Positions 22,641-33,903 of a DNA stretch of 64,000 nucleotides are shown piece by piece. The notes under the pieces are model-generated. The model searched no databases, was not told where the DNA came from, and saw nothing but the letters and a program-made list of their open reading frames with translations. The first letter of the stretch is position 1; each line of letters begins with the position of its first letter. The position numbers and the translations under genes are program-made. Source of the DNA: Xylogone sp. PMI_703 (lineage: Eukaryota > Ascomycota > Leotiomycetes); the NCBI GenBank assembly GCA_021399445.1, contig JAJTUQ010000003.1, positions 7,874,001-7,938,000 of the forward strand, given 5' to 3'.

Positions 22641-24196
22641 ATACTTCACTTCAATACCAAATAGCACACCGTATCCTGTGCCATTTAATTATCTGGGTGT
22701 GTGGTATCTACTGCTCCGGAAGTAGCAGTCCTGGACACCAGAGGAACCAGCTCATTATCAGCAGCGATGAGGTGGCTCTCGGTGAGAGCTACTGCATTTG
22801 TTTGATCCTCGCTGACGTAATTAGCATTAAGATCTCTTCGATCACTTTAAGATGGTAAGCTGCTGGATGCCGATATATCAATATTTGGCCCACTTACCAG
22901 TTGATCTCCTAGTGCTTTTCGTCGAGGAGAGCCATCATGTTCGGAGTTCCTTCATCATACTCCTAAAACTATCCGTTAGCTGCTAAAATAGACCATCTAT
23001 TTCATTGATGGCTAGTACGACTTACTATTTGCAAGGAACCTATTTGAAGCTTACACTCGAAGCAGAACAAATAGTAGAGGGTCCAGTCGTGCTCTCTCTG
23101 CAGGCAAGATGCTGAACTAGATGGTCCTGCTTCTACTTTTGTGCTCTTTGCTCATGGCCATTGGGTTGAGCGCTGGATTGTAACCTGGAGTTGTAGCATG
23201 CAAGTACTGTAAGTACTTACGACCATACTCCGCGAACATTATCCAGACATCATCTCACTCTTGAGCAATGATGATGCGACTGTTTTATACATGGTCAGTA
23301 ATTATCCAGCAAACTTAAACAGCGCTCACAATCTTGACTTACCGTTTTGGCCGCTGGGGAACGACACTAGCGTGATCATAGTGAACAGTACCAAGAAGTA
23401 TTTCGGAAGTGGACTACCTCTGTAACAACGGAGATATCCTATTCAAATCTGAACATCATACTGTCAATGTATTGAACTCCTGACCGCATGGTCAGTCCCT
23501 GCATATCTACTCCGACTCCTTATCCGGAGGACCATCTTGTTTACTTCCATCAGCTGCTTCATAGCCTGGATTTACACTTCAGAGATGCCCAATCCATTGA
23601 GACAAGAGTATTGTGGAAGAGATCAGAAGAGAACTGAACTAGCAAGCAACGGTTGAGAGTTTATATAAGCATAGAGGTGTTAGTGAATTGAAAATTCACC
23701 TCATCTGAAAAGACCCAAATGTACCTTTTATTCACCGACTGCGTGTTTCCTGACGTTTAGGAAATATCTTTTCATGTCTCATATTCAATATTCAATTCCC
23801 CTAATTCATCCCTCTACCACTTTGAACTCCTACCACCTACCCATCTTCAGCCCGCCCACAAAAGATCATGAATTTTTGGGTATAATACTGTATATACAAA
23901 GAAATGCAAAAAGAATTGAAAGCCTTTTAATACTCGCTCTGACAATGTAGCTCACCCCAGTAAAGCTTGACTTAGCTCAACTACAGTTCACTCGAAATAT
24001 TTCCGAACGATATCTCCTTTGATTTCCTCTTCTCATAATTCTTTAGAATTCCGCGCGATTCCCATAGAGGACTGCCATCCCACTTCATAGAAGGTTCAAA
24101 ACTTTCAAGTTTAGTTTATGACCTTATCTACTCCCTCGGTTATAGCTGATTCTCATTTGCTACCCTAGGCGGGTAGCTTATACCGGTGACGGCATC
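22641..24196. other. AT-rich spacer before the kelch gene
   Basis: No coding frame with recognisable content. The part next to 24196 is the 3' side of the kelch gene. Frequent short stops and TA-rich composition resemble the rest of the desert. Confidence 0.35.
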
Positions 24197-25804
24197 CTAG
24201 ACGTCAATAGTAAAGTGACTGATCTGAGAGTAATATGCGTGCACTGCTAACTCCAGAATGTACACATCACCGAACACTTCATTTCCGTCCAAGCCTCCAA
24301 TCACCACTAGCCGAGAATCATGCAGCACGGTTCCATGATACCCCCTTCCTGACGGCGGTTTCCCGTAAATCTTTCTCTTATCCCACACCATTGTGACAAG
24401 ATTCAATAGTAGCACCTCGTTAGTATATTCAGAACCATCATGACCGCCTATCACGAAGAGGTATGAACCAACAATGGTAGCCGTATGCGAGAGACGCGGA
24501 TACGCAATGGGGATATTGACCGGTCTCCAAATACGGGTCTCAACATCAAAGACCCAGACATCATTGAAACACTCTTCCCCATCGGAGCCGCCAAAAATGA
24601 TGAGCTTTGAGCCTACCATGTTTGCGGTATGATAGCCTCGGGCCTTTGGTTTTAGACTCATAGCATCGGTTCGGCCGTTATCATCTGATGGATTGCTAGG
24701 ACTCGAGATTAATTTCCAACTCATCTTATTTATATCACTGACGTCCAGCCTCCACACATCATTCAGCGCACGCGCTCCATCACCTCCTCCAAACACATAG
24801 ATTCCGCTTTTATAAAGACAGGCAGTATGTGCTCTTCTAGTGCTAGGTATCGAGTCTCCTCCAATCCTCGGTTTACTCCACCGGAAGTTTACTGTGTCAA
24901 GGACATAAACGTCGTTGTAATATGCTGGTCCATCACCACCTCCAAATACAATCAGTTTCTTTCCAACAGCAGTGCAGGTCATTGCTCGGAGTGGCACAGG
25001 TATCTCGCCACATACATAGGGAGACGACCAGTAGAAAGCATCTGCGTCCAGCACGTATAGCTCGTTGAAGCAGGAGCGCGAATCGCAACCACCAAAAACA
25101 TATATGTTCGATCCAATCAAGGTTGTTGTATGTGCTCGAACGTTGGTATGTGAGGCTCCTGATACGGGAGCTCGCGACCAGTACATACCACTCGCAGGAG
25201 CAGGTTGTACATTGGGAGCAGTTTTAGGGTCCGGGAGCGGCGGCGCCGCTATGTACGGTGTTCGAGATACTCTAGGAGCTGTAGTCGAAGTCTGGGATGG
25301 TGTTGGAAGTCGATTTGGAGCGGAGGGGAGTCCTTGCGTTGCTTGTTGGACGGCTGCGGGTTTCTGAGCTATTGCAGAGGTAGACCGATAGTTCGGTGGG
25401 CGTTGTTGTCTTGACGGGTCGTCTCGGGACGATGATTGAGAGGGAGAAGCTCTTTGCACTTCCAGAGTCGACGAAGTAGAACTATCCCGCTGCAGTGGTG
25501 GTGGTATTGGAGGGATTGAAGTTGTCGGTGAGGCCACCGGGAGTGGATTCTGAGAGACAGTCTGTGATCGTTGGCGGATAGTTAGCTCGATTGCCTTAGC
25601 TCTCCTGTCCTGACTCTTGCTGGATAAGTGACCTGGCGTATGACTTCGTGAGGGTCCTGGAGTTCGGTCTCTCACAGTTTCAAGTTCCTCCACTATATCT
25701 TGCGGTGGGGGCTCAGATGGTGCAGTGGGCATGGTCTTCTGTGATCTCATGCTTTTGGACCGGGGAGAGCGAGACTTGTCTGCAGGTTTCTGCTGATCAG
25801 CCAT
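24197..25804 (-). CDS. Kelch-repeat beta-propeller protein
   Basis: An intronless gene of 535 residues. The first 200 or so residues are Pro/Ser/Gln-rich and basic, without predicted fold. From about residue 205 to the end there are six kelch blades with the typical double glycine: YVFGGCDS, IVFGGGDG, YVFGGGDG, IIFGGSDG, FVIGGHDG and VVIGGLDG. Each has the spaced Tyr/Trp residues of the repeat (for example LDTVNFRWSKPRIGGD). A six-bladed propeller is a protein-interaction platform. The N-terminal tail is likely a regulatory or docking region. No BTB, RING or F-box domain accompanies it, unlike the kelch gene near 37 kb. The exact pathway is unknown, and fungal kelch proteins serve polarity, signalling and proteolysis. 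It is divergent from Dus3 with a 660-base shared upstream region. Confidence 0.85.
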   Translation of the reverse strand: MADQQKPADKSRSPRSKSMRSQKTMPTAPSEPPPQDIVEELETVRDRTPGPSRSHTPGHLSSKSQDRRAKAIELTIRQRSQTVSQNPLPVASPTTSIPPIPPPLQRDSSTSSTLEVQRASPSQSSSRDDPSRQQRPPNYRSTSAIAQKPAAVQQATQGLPSAPNRLPTPSQTSTTAPRVSRTPYIAAPPLPDPKTAPNVQPAPASGMYWSRAPVSGASHTNVRAHTTTLIGSNIYVFGGCDSRSCFNELYVLDADAFYWSSPYVCGEIPVPLRAMTCTAVGKKLIVFGGGDGPAYYNDVYVLDTVNFRWSKPRIGGDSIPSTRRAHTACLYKSGIYVFGGGDGARALNDVWRLDVSDINKMSWKLISSPSNPSDDNGRTDAMSLKPKARGYHTANMVGSKLIIFGGSDGEECFNDVWVFDVETRIWRPVNIPIAYPRLSHTATIVGSYLFVIGGHDGSEYTNEVLLLNLVTMVWDKRKIYGKPPSGRGYHGTVLHDSRLVVIGGLDGNEVFGDVYILELAVHAYYSQISHFTIDV

Positions 25805-26468
25805 TGTAAAAGGGCTGCGTATTCCTAGTATCGGTGTCGTCTATTCGCATTGTCTGAGAAGGAAGTGCGGTGGGGATCTGCCCTTAGGCAAGCGGGAGCT
25901 GTTGAACACGGAGATGAGGTTCGTAACGCAGTGCATGAATGCTACTCTGCCGCTACGGATAGATCATTGGCTCAATGTTGGAACGGCATGATCATGATCG
26001 GTGAGACGAAAACCGAGATACAATTTTGATGAGTAGCAGCCTTCTGGTTTAGATACAAGCATATACTGTATATGTCGAGTATATTCAAGACCAAGCCGGA
26101 TCGTGTGAGAAAGAATCGAAGTGATGGAGGTTACAAGTGTTTATGAGGTGTTGCGGGAGCGGGCCTGTGGGGGAAACTGTCACCACAGGGGACCATTATT
26201 ACCATAGTGTGCCTGTCTTGCTGGAAATCCAGGCACCAAAAAGGGGCACGAGCCAGCCACTAGTCACCAGCCACATCACTATTGCTCTTATGACAAGGCG
26301 GGGTGGCTGGTGATCGGCTAAGATTTTGAGAGCTCAACACAATCTCTGAACCGCGCTAAGATAAGGCTCGACTATCAGTTAAAAAGCCTGCCGAGAATTG
26401 CAGTTGCCCCTCCCTCCACATCTTGACTGCAGCTGTGCAGATACGTGTTCATTTGCATACATCAGACA
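25805..26468. promoter_or_regulatory. Divergent promoter region, kelch gene and Dus3
   Basis: The only sequence upstream of both genes lies here, so both promoters must be in or near it. I cannot name individual sites. Confidence 0.5.
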
Positions 26469-28841
26469 ATGGAGAATGCTGACTCAAGTCAGCCGATTCT
26501 TGATCCTTCCTTTCCTTCTAAGAGAGCTTTGAATGGCGAGCAGACGCAAACTGGAGCCCATCAACGTGAGAAGAATGGAGTTGGCGGTTACGATGTATCA
26601 GATACATCAATTGAACCTACCACCAAGCGAATGAAACTTAACAGTCCTGGTGAAGAGTCTCAGACGACCCCAGTCGCACCAAAACGGGAAAGAGTCAAAG
26701 GAATCGTCCCTATAAAAGAGGAGTCAGTCTCCCCTGCCATAGCACATGTTTTATCCAAGCACCTTTTATCCTCCTTATCAGCTAAAACCTTTAAGAAAGC
26801 GAACTAATTTGAATTTACTTTGCAGATATCTGATCAACCCCAAAGAATTCCAATCTACCTCAAGAGCAAATCCTTTGGAAGGTGATGATGCCGCAGAAGG
26901 GCGTGGTCAAGATGGGAGAGATAATGGAGGGGGGCCTAAGAAGAAACCTAGAGGTCAGAATACAGCACGCCAATTTGGATCATACAACGACGCGATTAAA
27001 TTATGTCCAAGCCGAGCCAATTCGAATGAATTCTCTCCAAAGGAATGTCAATATGGCGATAAGTGTAAACACTGTCATGACTTAAGGAAATATCTTACAC
27101 AAGGAAAGAGAGAAGATCTAACAGTCTTCAATGGGAAATGCCCAATATGGGAACTATATGGAAGGTGTCAATCTGGTTGGAAGTGCCGCTTTGTCTCCAG
27201 TCATTCTCGGGAGATTGAGACGGAAGATGGTCGAAAAGAGCTAGTACTCATTGAAGATGACAACAAGGCACTCCCTTCGAAGGTTGCGGATGAAGACGAT
27301 AGTCGATTGGGAGTGTTCAATGTCGTCTCCGCAGAAGATAAGCTTCAACTTGCAAAACGAAAGTTTCCCACAGAACGGGCTGACCAGTACACGGAGTGGC
27401 TAGAAACCACATCAAAGGAGATGGAGAAGGTATACCACCAAAGAGGGCCTGAGAAGGAAAAATTAGAGGAGCACCGTGCCACTTTTATTGACCCTCCATT
27501 CTTGCCCTCAGAAAAACGGAGAATATATTTTGGTCCGGAAACACCTGCTCTCGCGCCTTTAACGACACAAGGCAACCTGCCATTTAGGAGGCTTTGTGTT
27601 GAGCTTGGAGCGCAGTTAACATACTCAGAAATGGCAATGACATTGCCCTTAATACAGGGACAAAAATCAGAATGGGCTCTCATGAAAACCCATGAAAGTG
27701 AGATATCACCGCCGCGATATTTGCCAAAACCAGACGCGATCCTCAATCCCTTATATGATAACTCAAAGGATCTCAGATTCAGTGCTCAGGTGACCGCACC
27801 CAAGCCATGGCAAGCAATTAAGGCTGCTGAAGTGCTTAGTCGGCTATTACCCCACCTAAGGGTCATCGATTTGAATTGTGGCTGTCCCATTGACCTCGTT
27901 TACAGGAGCGGTGCCGGATCTGGATTATTGGATGCTCCTTCGAAGCTTGAGAAGATGATAAGGGGGATGAACGCAGTTTCTGGAGAAGTACCAATTACAG
28001 CAAAGATTAGGATGGGGACTAGGGATAATAAACCTAATGCTACGAAAGTAATTGAGCGGCTGGCATTTGGCGGCCTCGAATCAGAGCGTCTTGGAGCTCC
28101 AGGGTGCGCAGCAATTACTCTACATGGACGAAGTAGGCAACAACGATACACTAAAAGCGCAGACTGGGGTTACATAGCTGAATGCGCTGCGTTGGTTAAA
28201 TCCTACAATGATAAGCGGAGCAAGTTGACAGATACCATCAACGAGCCCGACCCTCGTACTTTACCCAACAGCCCTAGTGGTAAGCTATACTTTATCGGCA
28301 ACGGCGACTGCTATTCTCATGTCGATTACCTTGACCACATACAAAATGCTAAGGTGGATTCCGTTATGGTGGCACGTGGTGCACTTATCAAGCCCTGGCT
28401 TTTTGAGGAAATATCTACGGGGCAGTATCTTGATAAGTCTTCAAGCGAACGTCTTGGATATATTGAGAAATTTGTTCGATATGGACTAGAAGCTTGGGGA
28501 TCAGATGAGATTGGTGTTGGCCAAACCAGAAGATTCTTGTTAGAGTGGTTGAGCTTTACCCATCGTTACGTACCAGTTGGCCTGTTGGAGTACCTGCCAC
28601 CAAATTTACAAGAGAGACCACCTGCATATCGGGGTCGGGATGAAATGGAAACCTTGCTAGCTAGTGACAACTACAAAGACTGGATTAAGATAAGGTATGT
28701 TGTGCATCACACTTTATGAAGTCATACGGAGCAAGAAACTGATATCTCTGTAGTGAAATGTTCTTGGGTCCTACACATAAAGATTTCAAGTTTCAGCCTA
28801 AGCATAAGTCAAACAGCTATGACATAGAAGCTGAGGGTTGA
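26469..28841 (+). CDS. dus3: tRNA-dihydrouridine(47) synthase (Dus3)
   Basis: Three exons, 26469-26722, 26826-28694 and 28754-28841, encode 736 residues. The donors are GTCAGT (weak) and GTATGT, and both junctions restore conserved text (IKEEYLI; WIKISEMFLG). Dus3 is an FMN enzyme that reduces uridine 47 in the variable loop of cytosolic tRNAs, using NADPH. Two CCCH zinc fingers, a Dus3 feature, lie at about residues 145-210 ([28 protein letters not shown]). The FMN-binding TIM barrel starts near residue 326 with [16 protein letters not shown]. The catalytic cysteine is in LNCGCPID near residue 433, followed by [21 protein letters not shown] and [12 protein letters not shown]. The alternative start at 26445 would add eight residues; the ATG at 26469 is in CAGACAATGG. 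The last intron is short (59 nt) and skipping it would replace the end of the protein. Confidence 0.95.
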
Positions 28842-29515
28842 TATTCGTAGTATATAATTTGCGAAGCGCTTTGCGCGTTTGATGCCTGGTTGTGGCCCTG
28901 GTATGCTATATTTTATGTATGATTGAGCAGGTATTTATTCCACTACATTACGGCTGAACACGGTAACACTGGAGCTGCATTCGAATGATCAGGCTACTGT
29001 ACGTTAGCATACATAGGGAGTATATAATGATTTTCCAAGTCTATTTTATTTCCCTTTTACTATCATCTGCTGAAGGAATGTGGTATGTAAAATAGGGGGT
29101 AGAATCACGTGTGAGCAATTTAGTGCCAACACCCTAGCTCGGGTTCTGCCTTGGAAGCGAGAGGCCACACACATTCTCGCCTGCGACTGATGACGTTTTG
29201 TTCCAAGCTTCCACAAGCTCTAAGGGACTCGGACACGACTTCCTTTCTCCCATCAACATCTTCACCACTGCTTTGTTGCCAATCTTATTTACACCATCTT
29301 GAACCTGTGGAATAGATCTCGCGATTACCTTCTGAACCCTCTTCAAATTTAACGTGAGTAAATATCCATAGTTAAGCTTGGATCAAGTTGGTGGGGGGAG
29401 CATGTGCTCCTCAGCTCATATCTATCCGGACCTACAAACGTGGACTGAACAATCTAGGCAGGATACCGCACAGTAATTTTCAGATACCGAATGATACACT
29501 GAGAAATCAGCAAAT
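28842..29515. other. Spacer between Dus3 and BAP31-like gene
   Basis: Includes the 3' UTR of Dus3 and the promoter and leader of the BAP31-like gene. No gene is seen; a minus-strand frame at 29134-29346 lacks an ATG and has no domain. Confidence 0.4.
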
Positions 29516-30386
29516 ATGACGCTTTATTATAGCTTGGTAAGCATCCGCTGGCACTTGTCAGTACCTTTTGGCAATATTTAGCTGTTGTAGTGCAACAATT
29601 AGTGGCATGATAACGCCTCTCTTCTCAATATTTGAAGACTAACCCTGGGTTTCATGTAGGTTTTCTTCATCCTTGTGGCGGAGATGGCATTGTTTATGCT
29701 TCTCATTGTCCCGCTGCCCTTCACAATCCGCCGAAAGATGTTCACCTTCATGTGCGCAGTCCCCGCCTCAAATGTGCTTCTTAGGCAATAAGGAACTAAG
29801 TCCCTCACAGAAGCGAGAGTCCGATAGTAGCGAAATTACAATATGGAATGAAGATTTGTTTCATCTTCATTCTCATTCTCTTCATCGATAGCGTCAATCG
29901 CGTATACAGAGTCCAGGTGGAAGTTGCTGAGGTTAAGGACCAGGGCGCGTATGCTACCTTCCTACCTCCAACCCCATGTATACCACTTTTAACAAGCTAA
30001 TCAGCCACCATAGGGCCGCTATAATGGGCCATGAGCGCTCCGAAGTTCAAGCCCGCAAGTTCTACTCTCAACGTAACATGTATCTTTGCGGCTTTACTCT
30101 GTTCCTCTCTTTGATTTTAAACCGAACTTACATTATGATTCTCGATCTTCTACGACTCGAGGAGAAAGTAAAGAAATATGAAGGTGACCCCAAGGTAGTG
30201 GGCAAAGGCGGTGCAGTTTCTACTCCAGCAGACGCAGCTGAAATCAGCCGACTAAAGAAGGAATTAGCACAAAAGGATAGGGATCTAGAGACTCTGAAGA
30301 AGCAGGCTGAGGGCTTGTCCAGGGAGTACAACAACTTAGGAGACCAAGTGTCTGCCAAAGATGGTACTCCAAAGAAGGACAGGTAA
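29516..30386 (+). CDS. BAP31-like endoplasmic reticulum membrane protein (Yet1/Yet3 family)
   Basis: Four exons, 29516-29536, 29660-29751, 29811-29948 and 30014-30386, encode 207 residues. The first exon is only 21 bases (MTLYYSL). Junctions two and three rebuild the conserved text RKMFTFISESPIVAKLQYG and VAEVKDQGAA. The protein starts with three hydrophobic helices: about residues 1-24 (FFILVAEMALFMLLIVPL in exon 2), about 44-60 (CFIFILILFIDS) and about 100-120 (YLCGFTLFLSLILNRTYIMI). After that comes a charged region with RLEEKVKKYEGD and a coiled coil. The C-terminus is KKDR, which fits the KKXX ER-retrieval signal. The family escorts membrane proteins out of the ER; yeast homologues associate with the translocation machinery. 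Length and topology match Yet1/Yet3 and mammalian BAP31. Confidence 0.92.
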
Positions 30387-30813
30387 ATTATCAACTGCTG
30401 AAGTAGAGTAGATAAGTTTAGGCGAGTGGATGGCATGAGATTTGATATGTCAAGAAGTGGGATGGTGAGTACAGGCTGGGGGCGACGTTGAAAAGGCTGA
30501 TGTAAGTCGAAGATGAATGAAGTTGAACCATGAACAATTCAAAGGTGTTGGTATAGACACATGAAGAAGGGAGGTTAAGCTGGAGAATATTTGTTGCGTC
30601 AATTGCTTCGGTTGTCAAATATTACTGGTTTTGTGCTTTGAAGCATATCAATTAAAGCCTTTCCCTCAACCATTGCAAAACAACCCCTTTATAACTGCTG
30701 GTTAGGAAATACTAGTGTGTAACATCTCCCCACTATTGATGTGCCCTATTTCCTTCTTTTGATGGTATACGTATGATAAACGTGACAAGCATTTTCTTCT
30801 CATGTCACTGCTC
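30387..30813. other. Short convergent spacer
   Basis: The genes on each side end here on opposite strands, so it contains their 3' untranslated ends. No coding sequence is seen. Confidence 0.5.
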
Positions 30814-32403
30814 TTAATAGACGAAGAGCGTATTCTCCCCGTTATTGGATAAACCATTCTCCTCAACTGCGTCTTCCACAGTGGCTTGATATCTCGCATA
30901 TGCTCGAGGACGACTAATGTACTCGACTTCACCATCGTCGTTGTCGTCGTCTATATCAATAAAAACACGACGTCTTGATAAGTTCTCCGAGTACATGGTA
31001 TTCGTCTCCCCATCTTCGTCTCCGTCGTCATACAGGCTCAAATCAACCACGTTTCGATCGTCGGGGATAGTTCTTGCACGTTTTGCAGGACGGCATTCGG
31101 AGAAGGAAATATCTTCGTCGTCTAAGAAACTGTACTGGGTTGGAGGATGCATTTGTGGAGCTTGTGCATTCTGACAAGGAAAGAAGTCGAAGGTTAGCTA
31201 CTAGAGAAACATGTTATTTGATCAAAATAAGGAATAACGCTTCTCTTACATCTTTTAGGGATGCAACAAAGTCTTCAACTTTCATAGCTATGTGCGGTTT
31301 GAAGTCTCTTAGATTAATCACTCTATCAAGCATCTCCGTCGGGGTAGGGGATCCTTCGTTCTCATTTTGATCGATGACAAGAAGTTTTCGAAGAGACTCT
31401 GTTTTATGGATTAGATTGTTTTCTAGATAACGAGAAGAGCAATCGTGAAAGAGGATGAGAAATCTAGAACAGGCTGTATTTACCATTGGAACGATATAGG
31501 AATTGGAAGATTACCATTGGCATATCATCCCCATCTTTCTTCCTTGTGTTCTTGAATGTTAGTGGCCTTTTACCCTTTTTTGCCTTTTCTAAACTTCAAT
31601 TTCGATTTTGGTTAGTCCATGTATAATACCTCTGGTCTACTATGAGAGAGTCAGAAACATTAAATTGCTTACTATGTGCCATGTGATTTAGAATCTCCCT
31701 TCATAGCTTTCTCGTGGACCTTATTATCAGAACGCTTCCGAAGGAATCCGCCAAATGTACTCTCAGAGGGCCCACCACGTGCACCGCAAGTAGATCTAAA
31801 TACGGATACTGTGATCTTGCCAATTCTTGATAGTCGTTGCTTCTGTTTTTGAATAATTTCATGTGAAAGATCCTCAGCTATTGGAAATTCAGGTTAGCTC
31901 AAATTCCAAGATACTTCCGCTTACACCTTTCCATCAATCTTGTTATGCTATGAAACACACCAGACTTTCTACAATGAAAGCGAATACTTACTACTTTCAA
32001 TTTCTGCAAACGCAAATTTCCTGCCTTTGGAGCCAGTCTTACCCCGACCGGCTTCCCAAGTATTGATACTCTCTATGATATCTGACCACTTTCCATTGCG
32101 TTTGTATTCCGGTCGACCGCAATATCTAACGGCGGCTAGGTTGCCATCAATATTGATCTCGAACCGTAGTTTAGCGTCGCCACCCATGTTGTAAGGTGGC
32201 TCCACACATAGTCGGATCTTGAATTGAGTTTGAGTGCTGGACTCAACGTAGTTTGATACGGTTCGTAGATTGTGGTGTTGAGCAATCGTAGGATCGGGAT
32301 GTTGAGACTCAATCGGTTCTGTGTCTCTGTATTCTTGAAGTGGCTTGTCATCTTCGTTGAGTATCTGGACGGAAATTCCTGGATGGAATGGAAAGATAGC
32401 CAT
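30814..32403 (-). CDS. DUF7918-type fungal protein
   Basis: Five exons on the minus strand, 32403-31992, 31877-31673, 31593-31484, 31398-31250 and 31170-30814, give 410 residues and remain in frame across all four introns. The first 230 residues (PFHPGISVQILNEDDKPLQE; FKIRLCVEPPYNMGGDAKL; NLAAVRYCGRPEY) have the pattern of the fungal DUF7918 domain. That domain's end resembles FQFLYRSNESLRKLLVI here. The C-terminal third is acidic and Asp-rich (DLSLYDDGDEDGE; VFIDIDDDNDDGEV) and follows a short region of basic and Pro residues. No catalytic motif is visible. Function is unknown in the family. Introns range from 59 to 114 nt. This is a family-level call based on the domain's overall style. Confidence 0.75.
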
Positions 32404-33903
32404 ATTTATTAATAAACATATGTAATAGCTGTTGATATTTTGTTTGTAGTTAAAGAGATAAGAATATAGGCGGATTGATATATTGTTAAATTCTCTTCTC
32501 TCTGAATATTAAGAACTAGAAGAGGAATGGTATTGTTTAGCGAATAAAGTTGAAATTAGATAAGTATATATAAAGAAATAGTGTGGAATTGTTGATTTGG
32601 AAGGAAAACTATTTTAATTTCTCAAAGATGAGAACTAATTGACTTTCGAAGAGAGCCTTTAATATAGTATCAATACTGAGTAGTTGGTAATTAGCATCAT
32701 GACAAAGAGTAAAATGCGGAATAGCAAGAGTAAAGAGTGTTCGTGATGTGGGTTAGCCGGTTTGCTGTCCATAAATCACTTTCTCTTCACTTAGAGAACC
32801 AGTGGGCTTTAGTGATGAAAAGATATCACTCTTCTAATATCCCAGGATTGAGGACTAAAAAGCGAAAGTGAAGTGCAACACCTCGGAATATCTTTCTAAC
32901 TACCTACTAGATATTAGTAAGTATACAGATGATTAGGTCTAACTGTATAACGTCCTTCCACTTACCTTGGTAGAAGAATGCAAAGTGCTCTCAACCGCTA
33001 AGTTACCTACCAAGATAAGTTTCTTTTCCCAGCATTGCCTTTGTAAAATTATCACCTTCGGTTGTGATCAGAACCTCGAAATTTGCTGGTGTACGAATAT
33101 GTAGCTTGAGGTAACAGGACGCATAGATTGTCCAAACTAAATAGTCTAGGAGGACAGGGATGGTGTCAGTAATAGCGCATGCATCCACAGACCTTGTATC
33201 TCCACTATGAGTAGCACATCTCAAGAAAGTAGCGCTAACGAGGCAAAGGGAACCAAAGAATCGCTAATGTAACAAGAGATGATCCAACTTACCTTGTTAG
33301 AGTTGCAGAACTCTATGAGGAATTAACTTCCATCATTGGAAAGTCCAGCAATAATTATAGAAGATCCATCGGGGATTCACGTGTACTGGCCAACATATTA
33401 TTAACGAGGGTAGGTAGACCCGTTGTCTTGTATAAATAGAAGGTAGGTAGCCAGGAGTTTGGTAACAGATCATGGGGCGCCTCTATTGATTTAGCAATAC
33501 AAATCACGTTCTACAGCACACACGTTATGAAATTTTTGATTCAATAGACTATAGTACAACAAGGCAAGCGGGTAAGCATCTAAGTTCCTTGACTTCATGA
33601 TTCATTCTTTATGCTCTCGTGATATTAGCATTGCCTGCTTACTTACTTACTCACTTGCTTACTTTAATACCATTTTCCTTTCCTATTTCGTACCGCCCCA
33701 GTTGAAATTCTCATTTGGTATCCTAATATATATTTCTGAATTCGAGCAAGAAACTGAATTTACTAGCGTAAAGGGATGTGCATGGATGCGGCTCTCAAAC
33801 AATAAAACGTCTGATTAGCCTTCATGCGTTCTTAGTCTTCAAGAAGAAACGGCGCAATTATTCGGTGCACCAACGAAGGCAAAAGCTAAGGCTTGAACGA
33901 TTT
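32404..33903. other. Spacer between DUF7918 gene and TFIIA large subunit
   Basis: AT-rich upstream region of the DUF7918 gene. A minus-strand open frame at 33003-33224, without ATG, reads like a protein fragment (DACAITDTIPVLLDYLVWTI) but I do not recognise it. A TATAAATA element lies at 33431-33438 on the plus strand with no gene clearly downstream. Otherwise nothing. Confidence 0.3.
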
